Source of the DNA: Hennigella sp049177155
Lineage (GTDB): Bacteria; Bacillota_I; Bacilli_A; Mycoplasmatales; Mycoplasmoidaceae
NCBI GenBank assembly: GCA_049177155.1
Contig: CP185407.1
Span: 434,001 to 498,000 of the forward strand
Direction of reading: 5' to 3'
Length of the DNA stretch: 64,000 nt
Positions 1-9,398 of this stretch are shown piece by piece. Position 1 is the stretch's first letter. The number at the start of each line of letters is the position of its first letter. The notes under the pieces are model-generated. The model saw only the letters and a list, made by a program, of their open reading frames with translations. It was not told the DNA's origin and searched no databases. The translations under genes were made by a program, and so were the position numbers.

Positions 1-802
1 TGTTGGTGCTGGTATCAACACTAGAGACTACAAAGAAAGAGTTCCTGCATTAGTAAAAGCTGGAGTAGATGTTGTTTGTTTAGATAGTTCTGATGGTTTT
101 ACTCAATGACAAGCAGACGCTATCAAATGAATCAAGAAAAACTATCCATCTCTACCAGTAGGTGCTGGTAACGTAGTAGATGGCAAAGGATTTAGATTCT
201 TAGCTAAAGCTGGTGCTGACTTTATTAAAGTTGGTATTGGTGGTGGATCAATTTGTATTACAAGAGAAACAAAAGGTATTGGTCGTGGTCAAGCAACAGC
301 AGTTATTGATGTTTGCCAAGAACGTGACAAATATTTAAAAGAAACTGGATACTATGTTCCGGTATGTTCAGATGGTGGTATTGTTTTAGACCATCACATT
401 ACTCTTGCTTTAGCAATGGGTGCTGACTTTGTAATGTTAGGCAGATACTTTGCTAGATTTGATGAATCACCAAGTAACAAAGTAAACATCAATGGTACTT
501 TCTATAAAGAATATTGAGGTGAAGGTTCAGCAAGAGCTAGAAACTGACAACGTTATGATTTAGGTGGCGATGCTAAACTTAAATTTGAAGAAGGTGTTGA
601 CAGTTACGTACCTTATGCTGGTTGCTTAAGTGACAACGTTAGACTATCACTTGAAAAAGTTAAATCCACTATGTGTAACTGTGGCGCTTTAAGCATTAAG
701 CAACTTCAAAAGAACTCAACTTTAACTCTTGTAAGTTCAACTTCTATTGTTGAAGGTGGAGCACACGACGTTGTATTAAAAGACAAAGTTAATACAAAAT
801 AA
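1..802 (+). CDS. guaB: IMP dehydrogenase (C-terminal part, cut by window start)
   Basis: IMP dehydrogenase oxidises IMP to XMP with NAD+, the committed step to guanine nucleotides. The reading frame is open from base 2 and ends with TAA at 800-802; the N-terminal half lies outside the window. The catalytic loop GGGSICITRE carries the active-site Cys, and the phosphate-binding CSDGGI, the flap-type MLGRYFARFDESP and the C-terminal STMCNCGAL segment are all present. Internal TGA codons fall at Trp positions (for example NWQRYD). The wording of these motifs resembles, from memory, IMPDHs of gut Firmicutes and of Tritrichomonas foetus more than the B. subtilis type. Family assignment is certain; the subtype affinity is an inference. 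Confidence 0.96.
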
Positions 803-810
803 TAACTTTA

Positions 811-838
811 CATAGACACGTTGTGTCTATGTTTTTTT
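811..838 (+). terminator. Rho-independent terminator of guaB
   Basis: Perfect 9-bp stem CATAGACAC / GTGTCTATG with a 3-base loop, followed by a T run, 8 bases after the guaB stop. Confidence 0.9.
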
Positions 839-849
839 ATTTTTATTTA

Positions 850-855
850 TATAAT
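850..855 (+). promoter_or_regulatory. -10 box TATAAT upstream of the 878 gene
   Basis: Consensus TATAAT 22 bases before the ATG at 878, in the short gap after the guaB terminator. No clear -35 box is visible. Confidence 0.5.
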
Positions 856-877
856 GAAGTCGAAGAGATAAACCAAT

Positions 878-1351
878 ATGAAGAAAAAGAATAAGAAATA
901 TATTATTTTTCCTTGTTTAGCATGTGGAACTGCCCTTGCTTTTGCAATTCCAGTTCTATCGCAAATATCAAGTGGTCATATATCTATGGACTATTCTCAT
1001 CAAAGATGAGCAAAGATAACCGTACCAGATGAGACCACTTTTAAATATACATTCATCCTTGATGAAAAAATAGATGAAAATGCGCAAAAGATGGTTATGA
1101 CTGTTGAAGAATCACCATACCATAGTGATGCTGCTTGTATAGTAGAAATTTCTGATGATTATGAAGTAGATGAATCCAGAACGAGAATATATCAAAATAT
1201 TAGATTAGTGAGAAGAGATAAAGATTTTTTGCATTATTTTGATTATGCCTTTTTTGATATACATTTTGCTTTAGTAGATAGAGAAACAAATAGAGTCTTG
1301 TGAACTGATCGAATCGATACGTTAAGACTTCGTTATGAACCGGAATGATAG
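878..1351 (+). CDS. Hypothetical exported or membrane-anchored protein
   Basis: A 157-residue protein of unknown function. The N-terminus is Lys-rich (MKKKNKK) followed by one hydrophobic stretch (about residues 8-28), so it is probably exported or anchored by an uncleaved signal. A Cys at residue 16 follows LA, but it lies inside rather than at the end of the hydrophobic core, so a lipoprotein call is weak. The rest is charged and soluble. TGA at 1301 is Trp; the true stop is TAG at 1349-1351. The next gene begins 7 bases later, so the two are probably co-transcribed. Confidence 0.72.
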
Positions 1352-1358
1352 GTAGATT

Positions 1359-2273
1359 ATGAATGCTAGTTTAACTTTTAATCCTGCCGGAATTGCATTA
1401 TTGTTTCTATCTCTAGGCATTTGTGGAATAGAAATAGTTGCTAATAAATGAATCAGAAAGGTAACAAACACTTACTGATTCTGATTAGTATGATCTTTAT
1501 TATTTTTAATCTATGAAATTGTTATTTCATGATGAGCAAACTGAAATTTATTTGCTCATATTAGGTTACCAGACCGTTTATTAACTGTTTATGAATCAAC
1601 AGTTGTTTCTAAAGCATTACTATTAAACATTTGCCCATTTATGAGTTTTGCTTTGCCATTAACTCTTATTGCTGACCCAACAAGAAAAGCAGCACGAGCA
1701 TTGTCGCCTATGGCGCTTCTATCTAGTTTGGCTGCTTTGTTCTTTGACCTTACAACAAACTCTGATACTATGTTTACATGAAGATACATCTTCATAGGTA
1801 GACCAGCAACAACAGATTTATATTTCTTCTGTTTTGCTATGAATCTATTTATGGCTTTAGCTGTTGTTTTAAATACACCTAAGTTTGGTTGAAAAGGCGC
1901 AGCTTGGTCATTTACAACATTGTTTGGTTACTATGTCTACATCCACTTTATAGTTGCATTAACTGGTTGCCAATATCAAGTATCAGGAGCACGTTTAACA
2001 GATTTTACAGAATCTGGTGTCTTCCATATCTTTGCTAATATAGGATTATCGCCAACTGCTGGTGCAGCAATCTTCTTCCCGCTGTTCTTTATTGGTTTAA
2101 TGGGAACTATCGTTTTAATTGACATATGCAAAAAAGGATACTTTGAATATGGTGATAGATACAGCAGTTGTTGATGACATTACTATGACTATCACAAAAT
2201 CTATAACAAAGAACCATGAGGATGATTTAGTCATAAATGACAACTAACTCATCCAATTAAAGTAGAAAAATAA
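1359..2273 (+). CDS. Polytopic membrane protein, possibly TP0381/YwaF-like (DUF5378)
   Basis: A 304-residue protein with roughly six to seven hydrophobic segments spread over the whole length and a charged C-terminal tail (about residue 255 on). At least a dozen TGA codons are read as Trp, so standard-code ORF finders miss it. A central segment around LPLTLIADPTRKAARALSP and the overall layout recall the TP0381/YwaF family of integral membrane proteins found in mollicutes and spirochaetes. That is a recollection of layout, not a proven match. No function is known for this family. It probably shares a transcript with the gene at 878. Confidence 0.75.
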
Positions 2274-2295
2274 GAGTTTACTCTTATTTTTTATT
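2266..2295 (+). terminator. Rho-independent terminator
   Basis: Stem AATAAGAG / CTCTTATT with a TTTA loop and T run, overlapping the stop codon of the preceding membrane protein. Confidence 0.85.
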
Positions 2296-2301
2296 TATCT
2301 T

Positions 2302-2307
2302 TATAAT
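2302..2307 (+). promoter_or_regulatory. -10 box TATAAT of the ruvX-trmR-trhP operon
   Basis: TATAAT ends only 8 bases before the ruvX ATG, with no Shine-Dalgarno between them. This implies a leaderless or nearly leaderless mRNA. Confidence 0.6.
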
Positions 2308-2315
2308 TAATAAAT

Positions 2316-2741
2316 ATGAGAGCATTAGGATTAGACCTTGGAACTAAAACTATGGGTATAGCTATAACTGATAGCAATAAGACAATTGCTAGTGGTTTAG
2401 AGAATTTTACTTATGCTAAAAATGATCTCAATGCTTGTTTAAATAGAATTAGAAAAATTATTGCTGACCATAACAATGACATCGACGTAATTGTTTTAGG
2501 TTATCCTTTATATCCTTCTGGAGATAAATCTCCAACATGTTTGCTTGTAGATCAACTTAAAACTTTAATCGAACAAAATTTAAAAGTTAAAGTTGTTCTA
2601 GAGGATGAGAGATACACAACTCTTGAAGCAACAGGAATGCTTAAAGATCTTGGTCTTAAAGCAAGTCAAATTAAAAAGATTAAAGATAAAATGTCGGCTG
2701 TTGTTATTTTAAATGCTTGGTTAGAACATGGAAAAATTTAA
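2316..2741 (+). CDS. ruvX: Putative pre-16S rRNA nuclease / Holliday junction resolvase RuvX (YqgF)
   Basis: A 141-residue RNase H-fold nuclease of the YqgF/RuvX family, implicated in 16S rRNA 5' end maturation and formerly proposed as a Holliday junction resolvase. The N-terminal LGLDLGTKTMGIA holds the first catalytic Asp, and VVLEDERYTT plus the late DKMSAVVIL segment (Asp before the last helix) match the family. The usual GxPxxMxG stretch reads GYPLYPSGD here. It starts next to its -10 box without an RBS. Its end overlaps the trmR start by 14 bases, as in a translationally coupled operon. In B. subtilis the orthologue yrrK heads the cluster that also holds yrrM, yrrN and yrrO. Confidence 0.93.
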   Translation: MRALGLDLGTKTMGIAITDSNKTIASGLENFTYAKNDLNACLNRIRKIIADHNNDIDVIVLGYPLYPSGDKSPTCLLVDQLKTLIEQNLKVKVVLEDERYTTLEATGMLKDLGLKASQIKKIKDKMSAVVILNAWLEHGKI

Positions 2742-3297
2742 GCAATTTAATTTAGAACATAATATTCCTATTATGAGAGATAAAACGATTGATTATCTCT
2801 ATCATATTTTTGATAACTACCAAATTGCTCAAGTTTTAGAAATTGGCACAGCTTATGGTTATTCTTCTAAATATCTAGCCAGACATCCAAGTATTTCTAA
2901 AATCATTACATTAGAGAATGATACAGATAGATTTGGTGTAGCCCAAGAATACTTTAAAGGCGAAACAAAAATCTTCCCAGTTAACATTTCAGCTTTTGAT
3001 TATGAACCAAAACAAGATTTTGATTGCATTATCTTTGATGGACCAAAAGCTAATCAAGATAAACTGTTTGTAAAGTATTCACCACATTTAAAACCACGAG
3101 GTTTTATCTTTATAGATAACATTAATCTATTTCAAAATACTGATAAAGAAATGACAAAGAACAGGGTTAAACTTAAATCAAAGGTAGAAGCTTTCAAACA
3201 ATATCTACAAAATCTATCTGGTTCATGACATGTAGAAATTCACGATATTGATGATGGGTTTGCTATCCTAAGGAGAAAAGATGAAACTTTGAATTAA
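2728..3297 (+). CDS. trmR: tRNA 5-hydroxyuridine methyltransferase (TrmR/YrrM-like O-methyltransferase)
   Basis: A 189-residue class I SAM-dependent O-methyltransferase. The SAM-binding motif is LEIGTAYGYSS (about residues 37-47), the acidic end of beta-2 is TLEND, and the metal-binding region DFDCIIFDGPKA followed by FIFIDNI fits the cation-dependent O-methyltransferase group. TGA at 3226 is Trp and the stop is TAA at 3295. YrrM/TrmR methylates 5-hydroxyuridine at tRNA position 34 to mo5U; the two genes downstream look like the hydroxylases that make its substrate, which supports this specificity. It overlaps both ruvX and the next gene. The specific name rests on context; the methyltransferase family is clear. 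Confidence 0.85.
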
Positions 3298-4195
3298 TCC
3301 TGTAGGACTAGAACATGCTAAAAAATTACTAGCCAACAATAATGTTGACTATGTAGTTGTTGGTGTTAAGAATAAACTATCAGCAAGAAACACTTGCTTA
3401 TTAACTCTTGATGAAATTAAGCAAATCAATAATCCTAAACTAGCAATTAGTTTAAATAATTTGTATGTTGACGATCAATTAGAAGAACTAACAAATGTTC
3501 TAAAACAATTAAAAGAAATTAATGTTAGAACAATTATCTTTACTGATTTTGCAGTTAAACAAATCTGTGATGAAATCACATATCAACCAGAATTTGTTTA
3601 TAACTCTGAAACATTAACAACAAACTATAGCCAACTGCCTTTATATAAAGAAAACAATATTAAGGAAGTTGTTTTGCCAAGAGAATTGTTTTGACCTGAA
3701 ATAGCTGAATTCTGTAAATACAAATCTGGTGTTAAATTGCAAATGCAAGCCGAAGGCTATGGTTTAATGATGCATTCTAAATGAACATTATTAACTAATT
3801 TTAAAAACCAATTTAACATTGATAAAGATTTAACTAATCAAATGTTTTATCTAAAAGAAGAAACAAGACAACTACCAAACATCTTAATAGAAGATGAAAC
3901 TGGTAGCCATATGTTTACTGGTTACAACATCTCCATAATGGAGTATCTTGATAAGATAGTTGAAGCAGAAGTTGACAGCATAAACATCTTTAGTTATCTT
4001 CATGACCAACAATGAGTTGATCAAACACTAGATATTTATGTTCAAGCATTGGCAAGCATTAAAGATAAAACATTTGCCCAAAAGAAACAATCATTCATTG
4101 ATGCTATTAATAAGATTAATAAAGTTTCTGCTTGTGGTTTCTTAGATCCAACCAAAGGATTATTGCATCTAGAAAGAGAGGTTGACAATGAATAA
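3281..4195 (+). CDS. trhP1: U32-family protein, tRNA U34 hydroxylation subunit TrhP1/YrrN-like
   Basis: A 304-residue U32 peptidase-family protein starting MKLWINPVGLEHAKKLL. It has the TIM-barrel-like U32 N-terminal domain but lacks the Cys-rich CSGHCxxS and GGCxQxCR motifs of its larger partner, as YrrN does. In B. subtilis YrrN and YrrO (TrhP1/TrhP2) act in prephenate-dependent hydroxylation of U34. The start codon lies inside the end of trmR (17-base overlap) with AGGAGA just before it as RBS. Several TGA codons are Trp. Protein family call from gene position, length and partial sequence; catalytic role would be with TrhP2. Confidence 0.78.
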
Positions 4196-5393
4196 AGTTG
4201 AATTGTTGGCCCCTGCTGGTGATTTAGAAAAAGCAAAAATAGCAATTAACTTCAATGCTAATGCTATTTATCTTGGAGGCAAAAAATATTCATTAAGAGC
4301 AAGAGCAAATAACTTTGACATTAATGAAATTAGATTAGCTATTGAATATGCTCATGAACATAATGCTAAAGTTTATTTAGTAACAAACATCCTTTGTCAT
4401 AATGGTATGGTTAGAGACTTTAAACCATATTTAGATCAACTTATGGTTCTTAAACCAGATGGTTTTATTTGTGCTGATCCATATATTATGAAAACTATTC
4501 ATACTAAGTATCCAGAAGTAGAAATTCATATTTCAACACAACAATCTGTATGTAATAGTAAGGCAGCATTGTGATGACACAAAGCTGTTGGAGCAACAAG
4601 AATTGTTACAGCAAGAGAAGTAGATTTTAAAAACTTAGCAACAATGACTAAAGTATTAAAAGGCATTATGGACGTTGAATACTTTGTTCATGGTGCGTTA
4701 TGTGTTGGATATTCTGGACATTGTATGATGTCTAACAACTTCTCACTACGTGATGCTAACGTTGGTGGTTGTGCACAAAGCTGTAGATGAAATTGACAAC
4801 TATTAGATAAAGATGGCAAATTGATATCTAACAAATTCACAATGTCAACTAAAGATATTTGCCATGTTGCAAATTTAAAATCTTTAATTGAAGCTGGTAT
4901 TGCAAGTTTCAAAGTGGAAGGAAGAATGAAATCTCTTCACTACAATGCAACAGTATGCAATAACTATTCACATGCTATTAAAGATTATTATGAAAATAAT
5001 CTAACACCCGAAAGAATCAAAATGTATGAAGCTGATTTAGATAAAGCAGCTAATCGTGAAACTTCTATTGCTTGATACAATGGGCAACCAACTCAAAAGC
5101 AAATGTTATATCGTGATGAAGAAAAGAAACTATCACAAAACTTTGCTTTCATAGTAGAAGAAAAAACTAATGATGGTTACATCATTACAAGTAAAAACTT
5201 CTTTACATGCAATGACACATTTGAAGTTTTTGGAAAGAATCACGATTTAATTACTAACATCAAAATTACTAAACTATTTGATGTTAAAGATAATGCTGAA
5301 GTTGACCGTGTCAACAAACCAATGTATAAATACCGCATCACTACAACTGCACAATTAGATATTGGTGATATTGGTCGTATTACAATAAAATAA
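4188..5393 (+). CDS. trhP2: U32-family peptidase-like tRNA U34 hydroxylase TrhP2/YrrO
   Basis: A 401-residue U32 family protein. It opens with VELLAPAGDLEKAKIA, typical of the family, and carries the Cys signatures YSGHCMMS and GGCAQSCRW plus the signature FKVEGRMKS. These cysteines are thought to hold an Fe-S centre in hydroxylating members. C-terminal beta domain is present, so the gene is full length. The ATG at 4188 overlaps the trhP1 stop by 8 bases. With trmR and trhP1 it would make mo5U34 (or a further modified form) on tRNAs with a U34 wobble base, widening codon reading. Confidence 0.88.
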
Positions 5394-5415
5394 GAAAATA
5401 TAAATATTTTCTTAT
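5390..5415. repeat. Perfect inverted repeat between trhP2 and the glycosyltransferase
   Basis: Arms of 12 bases (ATAAGAAAATAT / ATATTTTCTTAT) around a 2-base spacer. It overlaps the trhP2 stop and the -10 box of the next gene. It has no T run, so it is either a weak terminator or a promoter-associated operator-like site. Confidence 0.6.
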
Positions 5416-5418
5416 AAT
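5413..5418 (+). promoter_or_regulatory. -10 box of the glycosyltransferase gene
   Basis: TATAAT 13 bases before the ATG at 5432; no Shine-Dalgarno in between. Confidence 0.55.
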
Positions 5419-5431
5419 AGAAAAACAAAAT

Positions 5432-6577
5432 ATGAAAATTACTTTAGTGTGTGACATTTTAGGAAAAGAAGATAATGGTACAACAATTGCTACCATGAAC
5501 TTTTTAAGACATCTTCAAAAACATCATGATGTCACTATTTTGTGTTGTGACCCAACCAAGAAGGATGAACCACATTACATAGTAACAGGAAGAAAAAAAT
5601 TCCCTGGTCCATTCCAAAAGTTTGTTGATAATACAGGCTTTGCTTTAGCAAAAGTAAACAAAAAGTTAGTAGAGAAAGCAGTAATTGGCGCTGACATTGT
5701 TCACTGCTTTGAACCATTTGCTTTATCAATGGCTGCAATTAAAGTTGCAAGAAAACACCACATCCCAGTAACTGCTTCAGTACACTTACTTCCTGAACAC
5801 ATTACTTACCAAACTCACTTGAACTTAATTCCTGGTGTTGCTTTCTGCATTTACCGTTATTGATGGGATCATACATACCGTAAAGTTAATGCCATTCACT
5901 TCCCAACCGAATTTACTAAGAACTTATTTAACAAGAGAATCTATTCTGCTAGATATAGACAAGAATATGTTGTCTCTAATGGAATCAATCCATTAGTTAA
6001 ACAAAAAGATGTTGCTAAACCAAAAGAATTAAAAGATAAGATTGTAATTTTATGTTGTGGTAGATATGTGCCTGAAAAAGCACAACGTACATTAATTAGA
6101 GCAGTTAAGAGATCTAAATACAAAGATAAAATCCAATTAATCTTTGCTGGTAAGGGACAAAAATTAAAAACATATCAACGTCAAGGTAATCGTTTGCCTA
6201 TTAAACCAATCTTTAAACGCTTTGACCACAAAGAATTAATTGATGTAATCAATTATTCTGATTTCTATATCCATCCAGCTGTATTAGAAACTGAAGGCAT
6301 TGCCGTACTAGAAGCAATTGCTTGTGGTAAATTAGTAATTGTTTCTAATGCAAAGAAATCTGCACCAAGAACATTTGGTATTACTAATGATTGTATCTTC
6401 TATCCTCGTAGTGCTAAATCACTAGCAGGAAGAATTGATTATTGAATAGAACATCCAGAACTAAAGAAACAAAGAGAAAAATTAAACTTAGCTCTTGGCA
6501 AAAAATATAATCTTGATTTTTGCATGCAACAACTAGAACAAATGTTAAAAGAAGTCAAAAATAAAAGTATTGCTTAG
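5432..6577 (+). CDS. GT4-family glycosyltransferase (possible glycolipid synthase)
   Basis: A 381-residue GT-B fold glycosyltransferase. The N-terminal acceptor domain begins MKITLVCDILGKEDNGTT, and the donor domain holds ILCCGRYVPEKAQRTL, FAGKG and the family-4 signature HPAVLETEGIAVLEAIACG with the Glu pair that binds the nucleotide sugar. It has no membrane spans but Lys/Arg-rich stretches, as in peripheral membrane enzymes. Mycoplasma enzymes of this shape glycosylate diacylglycerol, and the galU-galE pair next door on the other strand would supply UDP-glucose or UDP-galactose. The acceptor cannot be read from sequence. TAG stop lies in the loop of the terminator hairpin. Confidence 0.88.
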
Positions 6578-6591
6578 CAATACTTTTTTAT
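6564..6591. terminator. Bidirectional terminator between GT4 gene and galE
   Basis: Stem AAAGTATTGC / GCAATACTTT with a TTA loop and T/A tracts on both sides, serving the converging genes. The loop contains part of the GT4 stop codon. Confidence 0.85.
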
Positions 6592-7556
6592 TTCACGTAA
6601 TTCTTTCTAAATTTATAGTCTGAAACAATCATATCTTTTAAAGTGTATTTGATTTTCCAACCTAATTGTTTAGAAGCTTTTTTGTTGCTTGTAATTAAAG
6701 CATCTGGGTCACCAGCACGATTTGGTTTAAATTCATATTTTAAGTTTGGTGCAATGGTTTTCTTCACAGTTTTTACAACTTCTAATACTGTAAATCCTTT
6801 ATTAGAACCTAAACAGTAAATACCTGATTTATTTGCTTTTAATGGTTTCAATGCTAATAATGCAGCATTAGCTAAATCTTGAACATGGATATAGTCTCTT
6901 AAACATGTTCCATCTTTTGTTTTATATTTATTACCAAAGATAGAAACTGCCTTACCATTAATGACACAATCATTAATTGCCGGAATAAGTAATGATGGTT
7001 TTTGTTTCATCATTCCATATTTGCCACTATCACTTGATCCTGCTACATTGAAGAAACGATAAGCAATAAAGTTTAAACCATGTGATTTGTGTGCATCTTG
7101 TAATAGTTGTTCACACATAACTTTTGTTGAACCATATGGATTGCATGGATGAAGTGGTGAAGTTTCATCAACAGGAACTTTATCACATACACCATATACA
7201 GCAGCAGAGCTTGCAAAGATAATGTTCTTAACATTATTTTTTAGCATTGCTCTAATAACTGTTGCTGTCCCCCCAACATTAGTTAAGTAATATTCATCAG
7301 GATGTTTAACTGATTCAGGAACAACAATCTTTGCTGCATATAAAGCAACAACATCAATCTTGTGTTGTTTAAATACTTTGTCAAGTGCTTTAAAGTTAAG
7401 CATTGAACCTTTAATGAATTTAGCTTTAGGATGAACTAATTGTTTAAATCCAGTTGATAAATCATCAAAAACAATAACTTTGTGGCCATGTTTAATAAAT
7501 GTTTCAGTTGCTACCGAACCAATAAAACCTGCACCACCAATATTTAGAATAGTCAT
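6588..7556 (-). CDS. galE: UDP-glucose 4-epimerase
   Basis: A 322-residue short-chain dehydrogenase-type epimerase that interconverts UDP-glucose and UDP-galactose with bound NAD+. The NAD motif GGAGFIGS is at residues 7-14, VFDDLS follows beta-2, and the catalytic Ser and Tyr-Lys pair are in FASSAAVYG and NPYGSTK. RFFNVAG and LRDYIHVQDLA are also classical GalE motifs. The start overlaps the galU stop in a TAATG junction, so galU-galE form one minus-strand operon. The product probably feeds galactolipid or capsule synthesis. Confidence 0.95.
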   Translation of the reverse strand: MTILNIGGAGFIGSVATETFIKHGHKVIVFDDLSTGFKQLVHPKAKFIKGSMLNFKALDKVFKQHKIDVVALYAAKIVVPESVKHPDEYYLTNVGGTATVIRAMLKNNVKNIIFASSAAVYGVCDKVPVDETSPLHPCNPYGSTKVMCEQLLQDAHKSHGLNFIAYRFFNVAGSSDSGKYGMMKQKPSLLIPAINDCVINGKAVSIFGNKYKTKDGTCLRDYIHVQDLANAALLALKPLKANKSGIYCLGSNKGFTVLEVVKTVKKTIAPNLKYEFKPNRAGDPDALITSNKKASKQLGWKIKYTLKDMIVSDYKFRKNYVK

Positions 7557-8428
7557 TATTTACCTCTTATAAATGATAAAACATCATCTTTAATTTCAGA
7601 ATCATTTAAAGCAAAGTCAATAGTTGCTTTAACCATTCCTAATTTATTACCTAGATCATATCTAGTTCCTTTAAATTGACAAGCAGCAACTTGTTTTTTG
7701 CTTGCTAAAATTCTTAAAGCATTAGTGATTTGAATTTCACCTGATTTATCTTTTTTAGTTTGTTCAATTGCTTTAAAGATATTTGGAGTTAAAACATATC
7801 TTCCTAAGATAGCTAAATTACTTGGGGCTTCTTTAGGATCTGGTTTTTCTACTAGATCTTGAATAATTACAACTGGCTTTTTAGCATCTTTCTTGTTAAC
7901 AAGTTTAACAATACCATACTTGTTAACTACTTTCATGCTTACTGGTTGAACACCAACAATAGCTTTCTTTGTTTTATTGTAAGCATCAATACATTGACTT
8001 AAAGCTGTTTTGCCTTTAGTTACTACTACATCATCACCTAGTAATACAGCAAATGGTTGGTTCTTAGCAAATGCTTTAGCACAATAAATAGCATCACCTA
8101 AACCATTTTGTTCATCTTGATAAACAAATTTAATTTTTGCTATCTTATTAGATGCTTGTACTAGCTTTAATAAAGCTAGTTTATTTTTTCTTTTTAATTC
8201 AGCTTCTAATCTTTTGTTAGCACTAAAATGATCTTTAATTGCTAACTTATCTTTAGAAATAATAATTAAGATTTCTTCAATTCCTGAAGCAGCAGCTTCA
8301 GCAACAATATGTTGTAAGGTTGGTACATTGATAATTGGCAATAATTCCTTAGGAACTACCTTAGTTGCAGGCAATAATCTTGTGCCAAAACCAGCAGCTG
8401 GAATAACCGCTTTTTTAATGGTTCCCAT
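7556..8428 (-). CDS. galU: UTP-glucose-1-phosphate uridylyltransferase
   Basis: A 290-residue nucleotidyltransferase that makes UDP-glucose from UTP and glucose-1-phosphate. The N-terminal IPAAGFGTRLLPATKVVPKE is the nucleotide-binding signature with the essential Arg and Lys, and VLLGDDVV and VEKPDPKEAPSN are the sugar- and metal-binding motifs of the bacterial family. A GGAGG Shine-Dalgarno lies upstream of the ATG at 8428, and a TATAAT on the minus strand is at 8452-8457. It heads the galU-galE operon. Confidence 0.95.
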   Translation of the reverse strand: MGTIKKAVIPAAGFGTRLLPATKVVPKELLPIINVPTLQHIVAEAAASGIEEILIIISKDKLAIKDHFSANKRLEAELKRKNKLALLKLVQASNKIAKIKFVYQDEQNGLGDAIYCAKAFAKNQPFAVLLGDDVVVTKGKTALSQCIDAYNKTKKAIVGVQPVSMKVVNKYGIVKLVNKKDAKKPVVIIQDLVEKPDPKEAPSNLAILGRYVLTPNIFKAIEQTKKDKSGEIQITNALRILASKKQVAACQFKGTRYDLGNKLGMVKATIDFALNDSEIKDDVLSFIRGK

Positions 8429-8451
8429 TTTTAACCTCCAATGTTGATATT

Positions 8452-8480
8452 ATTATATAATTTTAATATATATTAAAATT
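8452..8480. promoter_or_regulatory. Divergent galU / lipid-kinase promoter region with a 22-bp palindrome
   Basis: The minus-strand -10 box for galU (8452-8457) and the plus-strand TATAAT for the lipid kinase (8456-8461) overlap. A perfect AT-only palindrome, arms AATTTTAATAT / ATATTAAAATT, covers 8459-8480. Overlapping divergent -10 boxes mean the two promoters should compete. Confidence 0.55.
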
Positions 8481-8495
8481 AAAAAAGGAAATTAT

Positions 8496-9389
8496 ATGAA
8501 AGAAATTCATCTAATTTACAATCCGACATCTGGCAAAGGCAATGCTAAAGCAGCCTTTGAAAAGATTAAAAACTGACTGCCATCACAAGCTGATTTAAAT
8601 TTAGTTGCTCACGCTACTGAAAATATTGGTCATGCTACATCAATAGCAAGAGATCTAACCTCAACAGGTAACCCTGTTACTATTTTAGTGTTAGGTGGAG
8701 ATGGTACATTAAATGAAGTATTAAATGGTATTAATGATTTTTCTAAAACCACTTTAGGAATTTTACCATTTGGTTCTGGTAATGACTTTGTTAGAGCTAT
8801 TAAATTAGGTAATTACGATGTCATTACTCTTATTAATGAATATGTTAATCATCCAAAAATTAAGAAGATTGATTACTTATTATTAAATGACAAATACCGT
8901 GCAATCAATGAAGTTGGACTTGGAATGTCTGCTGAAGTTATTGGTTTTAGAAATAAAATGAAACACTTCAGTCCAGAAGTTCAATATAAGATTGCTACAT
9001 TTGTTAGAGCAATGTTTTGAAAGAGCTTTGACTACACAATGAAGGTAGACAAGGGTGAAGCTAAACCAGTTAAAGCAATGTGATTTACAATCAACAATGG
9101 TATTGCAGTTGGTTCTGGTTTAATTACTGATCCAGATGCAAAAGTTGATGATGGATTAATTTCTATATCATATGTTGCTAAGTTCCCAAGAATTACAACT
9201 TTAGGTGCATTAACTAAAGTTAAAAAAGGAAAAATTACATCTTTAAAACAAAACGTTAGATTTACTTGCAAGGAAATTGACTTAGACACTAATGATGTTG
9301 TTGTTGAATTTGATGGTAATCTAATTGAACATCAAGACCATGTTAATGTTAAAGTTGTTCCTGGTCAAATTAATTTATTAACACTATAG
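8496..9389 (+). CDS. Diacylglycerol kinase-family lipid kinase
   Basis: A 297-residue protein of the DAGK/NAD kinase-like superfamily (DgkB/YegS). It has the N-terminal IYNPTSGKG, the catalytic GGDGTLNEVLNG (about residues 67-78) and LPFGSGNDFVRA. These enzymes phosphorylate diacylglycerol or related lipids, returning them to phosphatidic acid. The ATG follows AAAGGAAATT. It opens a six-gene plus-strand operon with nucleoside salvage and glycolytic genes; a direct link to those pathways is not obvious. Exact lipid substrate is not determinable. Confidence 0.88.
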
Positions 9390-9398
9390 GAGAAAAAT

